Shown here: positions 1-9,206 of the stretch, in pieces
Layout of the letters: every line of letters begins with the position of its first letter
How positions within the stretch are numbered: position 1 is the first letter of the stretch
Origin: Marinobacterium mangrovicola
Lineage (GTDB): Bacteria; Pseudomonadota; Gammaproteobacteria; Pseudomonadales; Balneatricaceae
Direction: 5' to 3'
Assembly (NCBI RefSeq): GCF_004339595.1
Contig: NZ_SMFU01000007.1
Span: 1,486,658-1,550,657, forward strand
Length of the DNA stretch: 64,000 nucleotides
Made by a program: the position numbers and the translations under genes
Notes under the pieces: model-generated
The model's input: only the letters and a program-made list of their open reading frames with translations
What the model was told of the DNA's origin: nothing
The model's database searches: none

Positions 1-473
1 TCGCGGATACCACCCTCTTTCTCACGCACGCCACGCGGCTTGCCGAAGTAGATACCGCCGGTCAGTTCACGCACGATGAGGATATCCAGACCGGAAACCA
101 CCTCTTCCTTCAGCGTGGACGCATGCGCCAGCTGCGGGTAAAGAATTGCCGGACGCAGGTTGCCAAACAGCTCCAGTTCAGAGCGAATACCCAGCAGACC
201 TTTCTCCGGACGGATAGCGAAATCCGGGTTAGTATCCCATTTCGGACCACCGACAGCGCCCAGCAGGATGGCATCGGCAGATTTGCAGGCAGCCAGAGTT
301 TCGTCTGGCAGCGGCTTACCGGTGGCATCGATAGCGGCGCCACCCAGGTGCGCTTCGCTCAGTTCCAGACCCAGGCTGAATTTGGCGTTGACGCTCTCCA
401 GCACTTTGCGCGCTTCGCTAACGATCTCCGGGCCAATTCCGTCACCCGGCAACAGCAGTACATTCTTGCTCAT
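1..473 (-). CDS. leuB: 3-isopropylmalate dehydrogenase, N-terminal part (cut by window edge)
   Basis: Leucine biosynthesis enzyme that oxidatively decarboxylates 3-isopropylmalate with NAD+ in the cytosol. Only about the first 157 codons are present; the gene runs off the left edge. The protein begins [18 protein letters not shown], the nucleotide-binding start of the isocitrate/isopropylmalate dehydrogenase family. It continues with [19 protein letters not shown] and NLRP, and reaches ELTGGIYFG at the edge, all family blocks. The start is the ATG at 471-473. It is the last gene of leuC-leuD-leuB, 15 bp after leuD, so probably co-transcribed. The order and motifs make the call secure; the C-terminal half cannot be judged. 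Confidence 0.95.
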   Translation of the reverse strand, partial: MSKNVLLLPGDGIGPEIVSEARKVLESVNAKFSLGLELSEAHLGGAAIDATGKPLPDETLAACKSADAILLGAVGGPKWDTNPDFAIRPEKGLLGIRSELELFGNLRPAILYPQLAHASTLKEEVVSGLDILIVRELTGGIYFGKPRGVREKEGGIR

Positions 474-488
474 TGTTCTATTCCTGAA

Positions 489-1139
489 TCAGTTATGAAT
501 GGCATCGAACAACCAGGGAGCTTCCTGGCGACGGCGCTCTTCGTAAGCTTTGATCGAATCGGCATTCTGCAGCGTCAGGCCGATATCATCGAGACCTTCG
601 AGCAGGCAGTGGCGACGGAAGCCATCAACCTCGAAGGCGAACTCTTCGCCCGAGGGAGACACGACGACCTGACGTTCCAGATCGATAGTCAGCTGATAGC
701 CTTCGTTGACCTCCACTTCCTTGAACAGCTGATCTACCTGGGAATCGTTCAGCACGATCGGCAACAGGCCGTTCTTGAAGCAGTTGTTGTAAAAAATATC
801 GGCAAAGCTTGGCGCGATAACAGCGCGGAAGCCGTAATCATCCAGGGCCCAGGGAGCGTGTTCTCGGCTGGAGCCGCAACCGAAGTTTTCACGCGCCAGG
901 AGCACACTGGAGCCAGCGTAACGCGGCTGGTTCAGCACGAAATCCGGGTTCAAGGGGCGACCGGAGCAGTCCTGGTCAGGCTGGCCTTCATCCATGTAGC
1001 GCAGCTCATCGAACAGGTTCGGCCCAAAGCCGGCACGCTTGATCGACTTCAGAAACTGCTTGGGGATGATCATGTCTGTATCGACGTTGGCACGATCCAG
1101 CGGAGCGACAACACCGGTATGCTGGGTAAACTTTCTCAT
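489..1139 (-). CDS. leuD: 3-isopropylmalate dehydratase small subunit
   Basis: Small (swivel-domain) subunit of isopropylmalate isomerase, which converts 2-isopropylmalate to 3-isopropylmalate together with LeuC. The 216-residue length is normal for the long LeuD form. Family blocks visible are [10 protein letters not shown] near residue 27, the substrate-contact loop [13 protein letters not shown] near residue 87, and [17 protein letters not shown] near residue 112. It lies 13 bp downstream of leuC and 15 bp upstream of leuB on the same strand, the usual leuCDB operon. Nothing is truncated. Confidence 0.97.
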   Translation of the reverse strand: MRKFTQHTGVVAPLDRANVDTDMIIPKQFLKSIKRAGFGPNLFDELRYMDEGQPDQDCSGRPLNPDFVLNQPRYAGSSVLLARENFGCGSSREHAPWALDDYGFRAVIAPSFADIFYNNCFKNGLLPIVLNDSQVDQLFKEVEVNEGYQLTIDLERQVVVSPSGEEFAFEVDGFRRHCLLEGLDDIGLTLQNADSIKAYEERRRQEAPWLFDAIHN

Positions 1140-1152
1140 TTTCCTGCTCCTC

Positions 1153-2574
1153 TTACTGGTTCATCAACTCACGAACGTCAACGAAGTGGCCGGCGACAGC
1201 AGCCGCTGCAGCCATGGCCGGGCTGACCAGGTGAGTACGACCACCGAAGCCCTGACGGCCTTCAAAGTTACGGTTGGAGGTGGATGCGCAGTGCTCGCCC
1301 TGACCCAGCTTGTCCGGGTTCATGGCCAGACACATGGAGCAACCCGGCTCACGCCATTCCAAACCGGCTTCGATAAAGATCTTGTCCAGCCCTTCTTTTT
1401 CCGCCTGCTCTTTCACCAGGCCGGAACCCGGCACCACCAGCGCCTGCTTCAGGGTGGCAGCAACCTTGCGCCCCTTAACCACCTCGGCAGCAGCGCGCAG
1501 ATCTTCGATACGGGAGTTGGTGCAGGAACCGATAAACACACGATCCAGCTGAATATCGGTGATCTTCTGATCGGCAGAAAGACCCATGTACTTCAGCGCA
1601 CGACGAATTCCGTCGGCTTTAACCGCATCGGCTTCCGCTTCCGGGTTCGGCACGTTAGCGTCTACCGGCAGCACCATTTCCGGAGAGGTACCCCAGGTAA
1701 CCTGCGGTTTGATATCTTCCGCGCGGATCTCAACCACGTGGTCGAATTCGGCATCAGCGTCTGACACCAGGTCTTTCCAGGCTTCTACTGCGCGATCCCA
1801 CTGCTCGCCTTTCGGGGAGAACGGGCGACCACGGAAATATTCAATGGTCTTATCATCAACGGCCACCATGCCGACACGGGCACCCGCTTCGATAGACATG
1901 TTGCAGATGGTCATACGACCTTCCACGGAGAGGCTCTGGATAGCGCTACCGCCGAATTCCATGGCGCAGCCGGTGCCGCCAGCGGTGCCGATCACACCAA
2001 TAATGTGCAGCACAACGTCTTTCGCGGTTACGCCCGCGCCCAGCTGGCCATCGACACGCACCAGCATGTTCTTCATTTTCTTGGCGATCAGGCACTGGGT
2101 CGCCAGCACGTGCTCAACCTCAGAGGTTCCGATACCGTGCGCCAGCGCACCGAAGGCACCGTGGGTAGAGGTATGGGAGTCACCGCAGACCACGGTGGAG
2201 CCCGGCAACGTCATACCCTGCTCAGGACCGACCACGTGGACGATACCCTGACGCAGGTCGTTCATCTTGAATTCAACAATGCCGAAATCATCGCAGTTGG
2301 AGTCCAGAGTTTTTACCTGAATGCGGGAGACCGGATCGACGATCTGATCAACGCCACCGGCACGGGCAGTTGTCGGCACGTTGTGGTCCGGCGTCGCCAG
2401 GTTGGCATCGATACGCCAGGGCTTGCGCCCAGCCAGACGCAGGCCTTCAAAAGCCTGAGGCGAAGTCACTTCGTGCAGGATCTGGCGGTCGATGTAGATC
2501 AACGCGCTACCATCCTCATTTTGACGAACCAGATGGGCATCCCAGAGTTTGTCGTAAAGGGTTTTACCGGCCAT
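1153..2574 (-). CDS. leuC: 3-isopropylmalate dehydratase large subunit
   Basis: Catalytic subunit of isopropylmalate isomerase, an aconitase-family enzyme carrying a [4Fe-4S] cluster, in leucine synthesis. The 473-residue protein starts [16 protein letters not shown]. It has [32 protein letters not shown] in the middle (quoted parts: [20 protein letters not shown]) and the cluster ligands in GSCTNSR and the C-terminal CSMC motif, followed by RNFEGRQG. First gene of the minus-strand leuCDB operon. A LysR-type gene is transcribed divergently 114 bp away and is the obvious candidate regulator. No leucine-rich leader peptide or attenuator was recognised in the gap. Confidence 0.97.
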   Translation of the reverse strand: MAGKTLYDKLWDAHLVRQNEDGSALIYIDRQILHEVTSPQAFEGLRLAGRKPWRIDANLATPDHNVPTTARAGGVDQIVDPVSRIQVKTLDSNCDDFGIVEFKMNDLRQGIVHVVGPEQGMTLPGSTVVCGDSHTSTHGAFGALAHGIGTSEVEHVLATQCLIAKKMKNMLVRVDGQLGAGVTAKDVVLHIIGVIGTAGGTGCAMEFGGSAIQSLSVEGRMTICNMSIEAGARVGMVAVDDKTIEYFRGRPFSPKGEQWDRAVEAWKDLVSDADAEFDHVVEIRAEDIKPQVTWGTSPEMVLPVDANVPNPEAEADAVKADGIRRALKYMGLSADQKITDIQLDRVFIGSCTNSRIEDLRAAAEVVKGRKVAATLKQALVVPGSGLVKEQAEKEGLDKIFIEAGLEWREPGCSMCLAMNPDKLGQGEHCASTSNRNFEGRQGFGGRTHLVSPAMAAAAAVAGHFVDVRELMNQ

Positions 2575-2667
2575 CAGCTTTAATCCCCGTATTCATTATG
2601 CTTTGACAGTGGCGCCATGCTATTGCAGTTGCCCCTGGTAGACAAATTCATTATTTTCTTAAATTAA

Positions 2668-2682
2668 ATTCCTTATCGGAAT
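2668..2682. promoter_or_regulatory. Palindrome of LysR-box type in the leuC/lysR gap
   Basis: ATTCC-TTATC-GGAAT is a perfect inverted repeat with a 5-bp centre, and it fits the T-N11-A form typical of LysR-type binding sites. It ends six bases before the lysR ATG at 2689 and about 95 bp upstream of leuC. That position suits autoregulation of the LysR gene. The GGA of the right arm is also the only ribosome-binding-like sequence for lysR. Function is inferred from form and place only. Confidence 0.4.
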
Positions 2683-2688
2683 ATAACG

Positions 2689-3594
2689 ATGAACCCTCAA
2701 CTCGATAGCGCCACATTGCAGGCCTTTGCCCAGGTAGCCGACAGCGGCTCTTTCTCCATCGCCGCAGAAAAACTGTTCCTGACCCAATCCGCGGTCAGCA
2801 AGAGGATAGCTCACCTGGAGGAGCAGGTTGATTGCCGACTGTTCGACCGCATAGGTCGACGCATCACACTCACCGAAGCCGGCAGAACCCTGCTGCCCCA
2901 GGCACAAAAGATCCTCCACGCCCTGGAAGATGCAGCCCTGTCGCTGCAGAACCTTTCTGGCGAGGTCGCCGGCCCACTTTCATTGGCAGCAAGCCACCAT
3001 ATCAGCCTGCATCGCCTGCCGCCGGTACTGCGGGATTTCAGCACCCGGTATCCGGGCGTTGAACTCAAACTCAGTTTCGATGAGTCCGAGGTCGCCTATG
3101 ACCATGTACTCAATGGCGAGCTGGAGCTTGCACTCATAACCCTGGCGCCCAGCAACGACCCACGCATCCATGCGGAGGTTCTCTGGATCGACTCTCTGCA
3201 TTATGTGGTCGCCAAAGACCACCCGCTGGCAGCACTGGAAAAGCCGGACCTTGAAGCGCTGACCCGATACCCGGCCCTGCTGCCCGCACCCAACACCTTC
3301 ACCCACCAACTGGTGCAGAGCCAGCTGTCAGAACAGGGGCTCAAACCAAATCTGGGCATGAGCACCAACTACCTGGATACGATTCGAATGATGGTCCGTA
3401 TCGGCCTGGGCTGGAGTCTGCTGCCTGCAACCATGATTGATGAGGGACTAACAACCCTACCGATCGCCAGCGAACCCATTCCGCGCCCGCTGGGGGTGAT
3501 TTATCATCGCGATCGCACCCTTTCCAACGCCGGACGCGAGCTCGTCGCATTGCTGCGCGATTATAAGCAGCACGCTAGCCTTGACCCGAACTAG
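2689..3594 (+). CDS. LysR-family transcriptional regulator divergent from leuCDB
   Basis: LysR-type regulator of 301 residues, a normal length. The N-terminal winged helix-turn-helix covers about residues 8-67 (ALQAFAQVADSGSFSIAAEK, then LTQSAVSKRIAHLEEQ). The rest is the periplasmic-binding-protein-like effector domain, starting near residue 90 with GPLSLAASHHISLHRLPPVL. The inducer is unknown. Divergent placement next to leuCDB suggests it controls leucine genes, and in Pseudomonas a LysR gene also sits beside leuC (recollection). It could instead regulate itself only, or a distant target. The ATG at 2689 is the only good start. Confidence 0.9.
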   Translation: MNPQLDSATLQAFAQVADSGSFSIAAEKLFLTQSAVSKRIAHLEEQVDCRLFDRIGRRITLTEAGRTLLPQAQKILHALEDAALSLQNLSGEVAGPLSLAASHHISLHRLPPVLRDFSTRYPGVELKLSFDESEVAYDHVLNGELELALITLAPSNDPRIHAEVLWIDSLHYVVAKDHPLAALEKPDLEALTRYPALLPAPNTFTHQLVQSQLSEQGLKPNLGMSTNYLDTIRMMVRIGLGWSLLPATMIDEGLTTLPIASEPIPRPLGVIYHRDRTLSNAGRELVALLRDYKQHASLDPN

Positions 3595-3636
3595 CACGTA
3601 AGATCGCAAGTACATTTTCCTAGGACGGAGTGCCCT

Positions 3637-4569
3637 GTGGCCGATGATCTGCTGAAGCTGATGCAACAGTGGGCGACCTATCTCGACGAACAGAGCCGTA
3701 ATGCCCCGGGAGGCAAGCCTTTTCCCTGGCCGCCAGCCGATAAAGATGGATCGGCATCAGTCCCTCAGGCCGAGCTCGTAGCACTGCTGACTCAGCAGTC
3801 GGTGGAGTTCGCCCGTTTCGCAGAACAGATAATAGAACTGCTGGAACAGCAAGGCCGACAGACCGAGCTAAGCACCGTCATCAACCACTTTCAGGACCAC
3901 CTGAGACGCCTGACTCAGGAGTGGATTCTGAGCCGCTGGCAATTACCCGAGCAACTGGGCGCCCTGTTCCGCACCCACAGCTTTCAGGACGACCTGTTGC
4001 TGGACAACCCGTTTATCCACGGCATGAAAAGCCTGCTGAACACCCCAGATCAACTGGGACTTCAGCACAGCCTGCAGCAACAGCTGAAAAACGGTGTCGA
4101 CCTACTGATCGATTACGAACAGGCACTGCGCCAATACAGCGCGCACTACAGCGAAATAAACTCCGCCGCGACACGCGAGTTTCTGCAGCAGATCGAGATC
4201 GCCGATCCCGCCATCGATAGCCTGGGTCAACTGCACGATCTATGGGTTGAGTCCTACGAGCAGTGCTACGGCAAAACGATCGTCAGCCTGGAATATCGCG
4301 AGGCACATGGCCGGATCAGCAATGCAGTCATGCGCTTACGCCTGTTTCTTCAACAGCTGCGCAACGCCCAACTGCAGCAGCTTGGCATCCCAAACGAAGA
4401 TCAACTCAGTCAGATTCACCAGCAACTGCATGAACAGCGCCGCACCATTAAATCACTCAAACGCGAGCTGTCGGCGCTGAGCGAGTTGCGCGCTGAAGTT
4501 GCGGCACTTAAACGCGAAATAGCTGACAACCACGACGCGAAAGATGGCCGCAAAGGCGGTCCTGCATGA
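3637..4569 (+). CDS. phaE: Class III PHA synthase subunit PhaE
   Basis: Non-catalytic partner of the class III polyhydroxyalkanoate synthase; PhaE is needed for PhaC activity at the granule surface. The 310-residue protein is rich in Gln/Glu/Leu helices and ends in a coiled coil (about residues 255-298, LHEQRRTIKSLKRELSAL). It has the PhaE-like stretch DNPFIHGMKSLLNTP around residue 127 and a central region WVESYEQCYGKTIVS near residue 203. It starts with GTG at 3637, preceded by AGGACGGAG. Its stop overlaps the next ATG by 4 bp (ATGA), so it is translationally coupled to phaC. PhaE sequences are divergent, so the call leans partly on the neighbour. Confidence 0.88.
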   Translation: MADDLLKLMQQWATYLDEQSRNAPGGKPFPWPPADKDGSASVPQAELVALLTQQSVEFARFAEQIIELLEQQGRQTELSTVINHFQDHLRRLTQEWILSRWQLPEQLGALFRTHSFQDDLLLDNPFIHGMKSLLNTPDQLGLQHSLQQQLKNGVDLLIDYEQALRQYSAHYSEINSAATREFLQQIEIADPAIDSLGQLHDLWVESYEQCYGKTIVSLEYREAHGRISNAVMRLRLFLQQLRNAQLQQLGIPNEDQLSQIHQQLHEQRRTIKSLKRELSALSELRAEVAALKREIADNHDAKDGRKGGPA

Positions 4570-5630
4570 AAGGTCTGGCGCTATCGGTAGAAAAGGTTCG
4601 CGAAGAGCTGCGCACGTTCAATCAGCGCCTCGGACAAAGTTACGAGGTCCTGCAGCAGATCGAAGAGGTGGATGTTGGCGGCACGCCGCGGCAGGAAATT
4701 TTCCGCAACGACAAGGTTCGGCTCTATTATTACGCCCCTGCCGAGGCCAGTGGATCGCCAGGGTGCAGCCCGGTATTGATCTGTTATGCACTGGTGAACC
4801 GCCCCTACATTGCCGATCTGCAGCCGGACCGCTCGCTGATCGCCGCACTGACAGCACAGGGCGTACCTGTATACCTGATCGATTGGGGCTACCCCGATCC
4901 ATCCGACCGTTTTCTTGACCTTGAGGACTATATCGAGGATTACCTCGACAGTTGCGTCAAAGCCAGCAGCACACACTCCGACCACGACAAGATCAATCTG
5001 CTGGGTATCTGCCAGGGTGGCACGTTCAGCCTCTGCTACACCGCACTGCACCCCGAACGGATCGAAAAGCTGATCACCCTGGTCACACCGGTGGATTTCC
5101 ACACGGCAGACTTCACCCTGAGCCATCTGGCAATGGAGGTGGATGCAGATCTGGCAGTAGCAACTTATGGGAACATCCCCGGCGAACTGCTCAACGACAC
5201 CTATAACTCGCTAATGCCGATGCGCCTTGGTGTGCAGAAGAACCTCGGCCTTCCCGCACAGCTCAGTGACAAGGAAAAAGCGCTTAACTTCCTGCGTATG
5301 GAGAAATGGATCAATGATGGTCCCGATCAGGCGGGCGAGGCTTTCAAAAGCTTTATAAAGCAGTTTTTTCAGCAGAATCTACTGCTTAAGGGAGAGGTGA
5401 AAATTGGCGAACGAAAGGTGGATCTTAAGCAGATTACCCAGCCGATACTGAACATCATCGGGCGACAGGATCACCTGGTGCCGCCCTCGTCTTCCAAAGC
5501 CCTCAAGAGCGCCACCTCAACGGACGAATACCGGGAACTGATCGTCAACGCGGGTCATATCGGCGTATTTGTCAGCTCCCGCGCGCTCAAGCAGGTTCCG
5601 GCGGGCATTGTCGACTGGGTTAAAAACTAA
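4566..5630 (+). CDS. phaC: Class III poly(3-hydroxyalkanoate) synthase catalytic subunit PhaC
   Basis: Polymerises hydroxyacyl-CoA into PHA granules as a PhaC-PhaE complex. The 354-residue length is that of class III enzymes. The lipase-like box GICQG places the nucleophile at Cys149. Asp302 lies in GRQDHLVPP and His331 in NAGHIGVFVS. This spacing is the same as I recall for the Allochromatium vinosum enzyme (C149/D302/H331), so it should be active. The substrate-pocket stretch YLIDWGYPDPSDR is also present. Translation is coupled to phaE by a 4-bp overlap. It converges with phaR, the probable repressor of PHA genes. A second, class I-like synthase is encoded at 34101. Confidence 0.96.
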   Translation: MKGLALSVEKVREELRTFNQRLGQSYEVLQQIEEVDVGGTPRQEIFRNDKVRLYYYAPAEASGSPGCSPVLICYALVNRPYIADLQPDRSLIAALTAQGVPVYLIDWGYPDPSDRFLDLEDYIEDYLDSCVKASSTHSDHDKINLLGICQGGTFSLCYTALHPERIEKLITLVTPVDFHTADFTLSHLAMEVDADLAVATYGNIPGELLNDTYNSLMPMRLGVQKNLGLPAQLSDKEKALNFLRMEKWINDGPDQAGEAFKSFIKQFFQQNLLLKGEVKIGERKVDLKQITQPILNIIGRQDHLVPPSSSKALKSATSTDEYRELIVNAGHIGVFVSSRALKQVPAGIVDWVKN

Positions 5631-5672
5631 CCAACCGACTTACTCCTTCACCGGCCCAGCCGCCGCGAGCCG

Positions 5673-6191
5673 TCAGTCTTTTTTCTTACCGCTTTCCTCG
5701 GATGTGTCGCCCGCCGCCTTGGCGGCGTCAGCCGAGCTTCCCGCTTCCTCTTCGCCACGCTGGGAGAACATATTCCACACCGCCATATTCTGGTCTGCAA
5801 AACGGTTCATCATCGTCAGCGGGTTCGCCGCACCCATCATGGTCTGCATCTGCTCGCGAATGCGGTCCTGATGCTCCAAAAAGGCGGCAATACTCTGCTC
5901 AAGATACTGACTCATCATGCCCTGCATACTGTCTCCGTAAAAACGGATCAGCTGTTGCAGTACCTGGTTGGTCAAAAGCGTACCGTGACCTTCAGCCTCC
6001 TGCTCGGAGATGATCTGAAGCAGGATATTGCGGGTAAGATCGTTACCGGTCTTGGAGTCCTGAACCTGGAACTGCTCGCCGTTGAGCACAAGCTGCTTGA
6101 CGTCTTCCAGCGTCACATAGCAACTACGGGAGGTGTCATACAGCCGGCGATTGGTGTATTTCCTGAGAATACGCACGTCCGTCTCCTTCAT
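5673..6191 (-). CDS. phaR: PHA synthesis repressor PhaR
   Basis: DNA- and PHA-binding regulator that represses phasin and PHA genes until polymer accumulates. The N-terminal PHB/PHA accumulation regulator domain (residues 5-65) begins ILRKYTNRRLYDTSRSCYV, followed by DVKQLVLNGEQFQVQDSKTG. A second regulator domain covers about residues 65-135 (LLTNQVLQQLIRFYGDSMQG). The last 30 residues are an acidic/low-complexity tail ending GKKKD. The 172-residue length is usual. It converges with phaC and lies 26 bp downstream of a small gene on the same strand, probably one transcript. The call is secure; targets are not shown by the sequence. Confidence 0.95.
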   Translation of the reverse strand: MKETDVRILRKYTNRRLYDTSRSCYVTLEDVKQLVLNGEQFQVQDSKTGNDLTRNILLQIISEQEAEGHGTLLTNQVLQQLIRFYGDSMQGMMSQYLEQSIAAFLEHQDRIREQMQTMMGAANPLTMMNRFADQNMAVWNMFSQRGEEEAGSSADAAKAAGDTSEESGKKKD

Positions 6192-6217
6192 TGCCTCTCT
6201 TTTTCCTCGAGCTTCAA

Positions 6218-6472
6218 TCAGTCTTTTGAGCCGTCCTTACGACCGTATTGACTCATCATGGTGAATAACATTTTCTGCAGCGCCTCCATGGAACCCACAC
6301 TGGAGTTCATGTAAGGCTTGAGAAGACTTAGAGGATCGTATCCCTCGGCGCCAGCATCCATCTGCTCGCGCACACGATTGACCATATCATCCTGCAGGCC
6401 GCTTACATCCGGCAGCCCCAAAGCGCGGCGCAGCTCTTCCGGGGTCATATCGACATTAATTGTGAATTTCAT
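6218..6472 (-). CDS. Small conserved protein beside phaR (DUF6489-like)
   Basis: An 84-residue protein beginning MKFTINVDMTPEELRRALGLPDVSGLQDDM and ending in a charged KDGSKD tail (quoted in two family-like pieces: MKFTINVDMTPEE and LRRALGLPDV). It resembles, from memory, the DUF6489 family; no function is established that I know of. The sequence is amphipathic, with Met/Leu-rich helices (LQKMLFTMMSQYG near residue 65) and no signal or membrane segment. It precedes phaR by 26 bp, so the two are likely one operon. A granule-surface or phasin-like role is possible given the place, but this is inference. Confidence 0.75.
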   Translation of the reverse strand: MKFTINVDMTPEELRRALGLPDVSGLQDDMVNRVREQMDAGAEGYDPLSLLKPYMNSSVGSMEALQKMLFTMMSQYGRKDGSKD

Positions 6473-6558
6473 ACGAAACTCCGAGTTAACCGCCTGACTG
6501 CTTGAGCCATCATCTAACTACTTGAACTATAGTATATGACCTGCATTGCAAAACAACG

Positions 6559-7716
6559 TCAAGCGGGATTTTGCTGCACTTTTTCCGGATAGATCCAGAG
6601 TGTTGCCAGCACTATAGCAACCAGACATCCCAGGGCCGCCATCATGAACGCAGGCATCCCACCACCCCAGGCCCAGACATAACCTGCCGCTACTGAGCCC
6701 AGAAAACCGCCAGCACCAAAACCGAGACTGGAGAAAAATGCCTGCCCCCGTCCCTGAGTCAGCGGCGGGAAATAGTGCTGAACCAGAGCAATGCCAACGA
6801 TATGCAGACTACCAAAGCTCGCCGCATGCAGAAGCTGAGCGAACACAAGAACCACCATCTGATCCGGAAACAGTGCCGTCAATGTCCAGCGCAGCACACT
6901 GAGCCAGAGACTGGCGAGCATAATGACGCGATAGGACCAGCGCTCCAGCACCCGATGCATCCAGATAAACAGCACCACTTCAGCGATCACACCCAGAGCC
7001 CAAAGTACTCCGATCACACCGCGATCATGCCCCAGCGACTCGAGCATCGGACTGAAAAAGCTGTAATAGGGCCCATGACCAAACTGCACCAGGAAACAGA
7101 TGGCAAAAAACGCGATCACCTGAGGCTGACGCATCACCGCGCCGACAGAAACGGCCGCAGACTCTTGCCGCACCTCCTCCGGACGCTGGCCGACGATCAG
7201 CGTGTTCAGCCAGATCAGCACCAGCAGCCCGAAGAGCACCAGCGGCAGACTACGGATATCAAGCCAGTCCAGCAGCCAGCCGGTGCCGATCACTGCACCG
7301 ATAAAGCCGATTGATCCCCAGACCCGGATACGGCTGTAGCGATGCTTCTCCTTGCCCAGGTGACGCAGGGTAACCACTTCAAACTGCGCCAGTATCGCGT
7401 TCCAGAAAAAACTGAAACCCAGAGTAACCAGAGCGATATAGAACGGGGTCTCAGCCCAGAAAATCAGCGCAAACACCAGCCAGGCGCAGCAACCGCCCAG
7501 CCGCACAATCAGCATGCGTCGACCGCTGCGATCCGCCAGCCAGCCCCATAGAGAAGGCGCCAGAATCCGCGTCGCGTGCAGCATTCCCATCAGCACACCA
7601 ACGGTCTCGGCACCAAAGCCGAAGGAACCCAGATAGAGGCTCCAGTACGGCACCAGCGCCCCTAGAAAAGCAAAATAGAAAAGATAGAAGCCGGACAGGC
7701 GGATTCGCGGAATCAA
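6559..7716 (-). CDS. MFS transporter (PPP-family / HcaT-like)
   Basis: Twelve-segment inner-membrane transporter of 385 residues. It matches the MFS_1-like group that includes the 3-phenylpropionate transporter HcaT and related nucleoside:H+ symporter-type proteins. The start IRLSGFYLFYFAFLGALVPYW and the loop GWLADRSGRR near residue 58 (the family's D-R-x-G-R-R loop) are visible, as are FEVVTLRHLG and RIRVWGSIGFIG near residue 125. The substrate cannot be told. The neighbour is speE, 10 bp upstream on the same strand, so co-transcription with speD-speE is possible and polyamine-related transport is a guess only. Confidence 0.85.
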   Translation of the reverse strand: MIPRIRLSGFYLFYFAFLGALVPYWSLYLGSFGFGAETVGVLMGMLHATRILAPSLWGWLADRSGRRMLIVRLGGCCAWLVFALIFWAETPFYIALVTLGFSFFWNAILAQFEVVTLRHLGKEKHRYSRIRVWGSIGFIGAVIGTGWLLDWLDIRSLPLVLFGLLVLIWLNTLIVGQRPEEVRQESAAVSVGAVMRQPQVIAFFAICFLVQFGHGPYYSFFSPMLESLGHDRGVIGVLWALGVIAEVVLFIWMHRVLERWSYRVIMLASLWLSVLRWTLTALFPDQMVVLVFAQLLHAASFGSLHIVGIALVQHYFPPLTQGRGQAFFSSLGFGAGGFLGSVAAGYVWAWGGGMPAFMMAALGCLVAIVLATLWIYPEKVQQNPA

Positions 7717-7726
7717 AGCCGCCCCG

Positions 7727-8605
7727 CTAACGAGCTAGAGCATCAAGGATATACTGCGGCAGCGCAAAGCTCGCCAGATGCAGCTGCGGGTTGTAATAGC
7801 GGGTATGAATACCACTGGCCTCGAAACGACGACGCAGCTCCACCCCATCTGACATCCGTAGCGCCGGATTATCGCTCGCCCAGGCAAAGGTCATGATGCC
7901 GCCCGCATAAGTGGGCACGGCGGCAGAATAGAAGGACTGATCGACAAACAGCGGCCCCAGCCTCCTGGCGGTCGTGATCACCTCATCGAGCTGCAGGAAA
8001 GCCACGCCGTTTTGCGCTACAAAGACACCACCCGGCTTCAGGCAGCGTTTGCAGCCGTCATAAAAATCACTGGAGAAGAGCACTTCGCCTGGGCCTATAG
8101 GATCCGTGCAGTCAGAGATGATGACATCAAACTGCTGCGCCGCCTGACTCACATAATTCACACCATCATCGATAACCAGCTCAACGCGCGGATCATCGAA
8201 TGCGCCATCGGAATGATTTGGCAGGTACTTTTTGCACATCTCGATCACTGACGCATCGATCTCGACTTGAGTCACATGCTCAACGGACGAGTGCTTCAGC
8301 ACCTCTCGCAACATACCGCCATCGCCACCGCCGATGATCAGAACGCTGCGCGCATCGCCATGAGCAAGCAACGGCACATGGGTGAGCATCTCATGGTAGA
8401 TAAACTCGTCTGCCTCGGTAGTCTGCACGATGCCATCCAGCGCCATTACCCGACCGAAACTCTGATTACGAAAGATAATCAGCTCCTGGTGCTCAGTGCG
8501 ATGCTCAAACAACATCTCATCGATACTCAGAGCCTGGCCGTAACCGGCGTGGAGATTCTCTTCAAACCTGAGTGTGCCACTGCCGGGCTGATCAACATCA
8601 GTCAT
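7727..8605 (-). CDS. speE: Spermidine synthase
   Basis: Polyamine aminopropyltransferase that moves the aminopropyl group from decarboxylated S-adenosylmethionine to putrescine. Family blocks: [21 protein letters not shown], the glycine loop [35 protein letters not shown], and the catalytic-Asp motif [15 protein letters not shown], followed by [14 protein letters not shown] (each piece short and in order). The ATG at 8605 is chosen because AGGG lies nine bases upstream and it overlaps speD by only 8 bp. An in-frame GTG at 8623 lacks a good ribosome site. The 292-residue length is normal. speD-speE coupling puts both steps of spermidine synthesis in one transcript. Confidence 0.94.
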   Translation of the reverse strand: MTDVDQPGSGTLRFEENLHAGYGQALSIDEMLFEHRTEHQELIIFRNQSFGRVMALDGIVQTTEADEFIYHEMLTHVPLLAHGDARSVLIIGGGDGGMLREVLKHSSVEHVTQVEIDASVIEMCKKYLPNHSDGAFDDPRVELVIDDGVNYVSQAAQQFDVIISDCTDPIGPGEVLFSSDFYDGCKRCLKPGGVFVAQNGVAFLQLDEVITTARRLGPLFVDQSFYSAAVPTYAGGIMTFAWASDNPALRMSDGVELRRRFEASGIHTRYYNPQLHLASFALPQYILDALAR

Positions 8606-9059
8606 CGCTATCAACCCTGCCACGCTGCAACTCTTTCACTTTAAGCTCTCGCGGCGCAAAGGCCGTTTCCAGCACTGCAATACTCTGCTCGGGACGAGCC
8701 ACGCCACACATAAACACATCGAAGGCGGCAAAATCGCGCTCGGGCCAGGTATGAACACTGATATGGGATTCGGCCAGAACGGCAACACCGGAAATACCGC
8801 CATTCGGAGTAAAGTGATGCAGATGAATATGCAGCAGCGTCGCCTCTGAGGCCTCTACCGCTTCACGCAGTGCTCGCTCCATGCTCTCAAGATCATCAAG
8901 ATTGGAGGCACCGAAGAGATCGATGATCAGGTGCGTGCCAGCAAACTGATAGCCGTCACGCTGAATAAAGTAATCCTTGCGCACCTCGTCAGCAGATCCG
9001 GTCGGTTCGCCTGGTGCTCCAACGATTTCGCCCGGGGCGTTATCGACAGGTTTCAGCAT
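8598..9059 (-). CDS. speD: S-adenosylmethionine decarboxylase proenzyme
   Basis: Makes decarboxylated S-adenosylmethionine, the aminopropyl donor for SpeE. This is the bacterial class 1B type (153 residues). The proenzyme cleaves itself at the Glu-Ser bond in [12 protein letters not shown] near residue 98, converting the Ser to the pyruvoyl cofactor. The block [13 protein letters not shown] contains the catalytic Cys. [16 protein letters not shown] near residue 41 is the usual start of the domain, so about 35 residues precede it, somewhat longer than minimal forms. Its end overlaps the speE start. A terminator-like hairpin separates it from aroC upstream. Confidence 0.94.
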   Translation of the reverse strand: MLKPVDNAPGEIVGAPGEPTGSADEVRKDYFIQRDGYQFAGTHLIIDLFGASNLDDLESMERALREAVEASEATLLHIHLHHFTPNGGISGVAVLAESHISVHTWPERDFAAFDVFMCGVARPEQSIAVLETAFAPRELKVKELQRGRVDSDD

Positions 9060-9084
9060 AGTATTCCCTCCGAATCAGTTGACC

Positions 9085-9116
9085 AAAAAACAGAACCACC
9101 CGCATCGCGAGTGGTT
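9085..9116 (-). terminator. Rho-independent terminator after aroC
   Basis: Read on the minus strand, AACCAC and CGC arms pair with GCG and GTGGTT (one mismatch) around a 3-base loop, followed within three bases by a run of six T (9090-9085). It lies 90 bp past the aroC stop and 25 bp before the speD ATG, so it separates the two genes. A second weaker hairpin, CAGAGA/TCTCTG at 9128-9145, sits just before it. Confidence 0.7.
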
Positions 9117-9206
9117 TTCCCGATAAGCAGAGAATCAAATCTCTGACCTATCAGTTTTAAGCGCAGCTCTATCCCTGGCTCTTTTCGAACAGAGACAGGC
9201 TCGGCC

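Noticed and set aside
123-1226. 367-codon plus-strand frame across leuB-leuD
   Set aside because: Crosses two well-supported minus-strand genes and their gap; the product has no family features.
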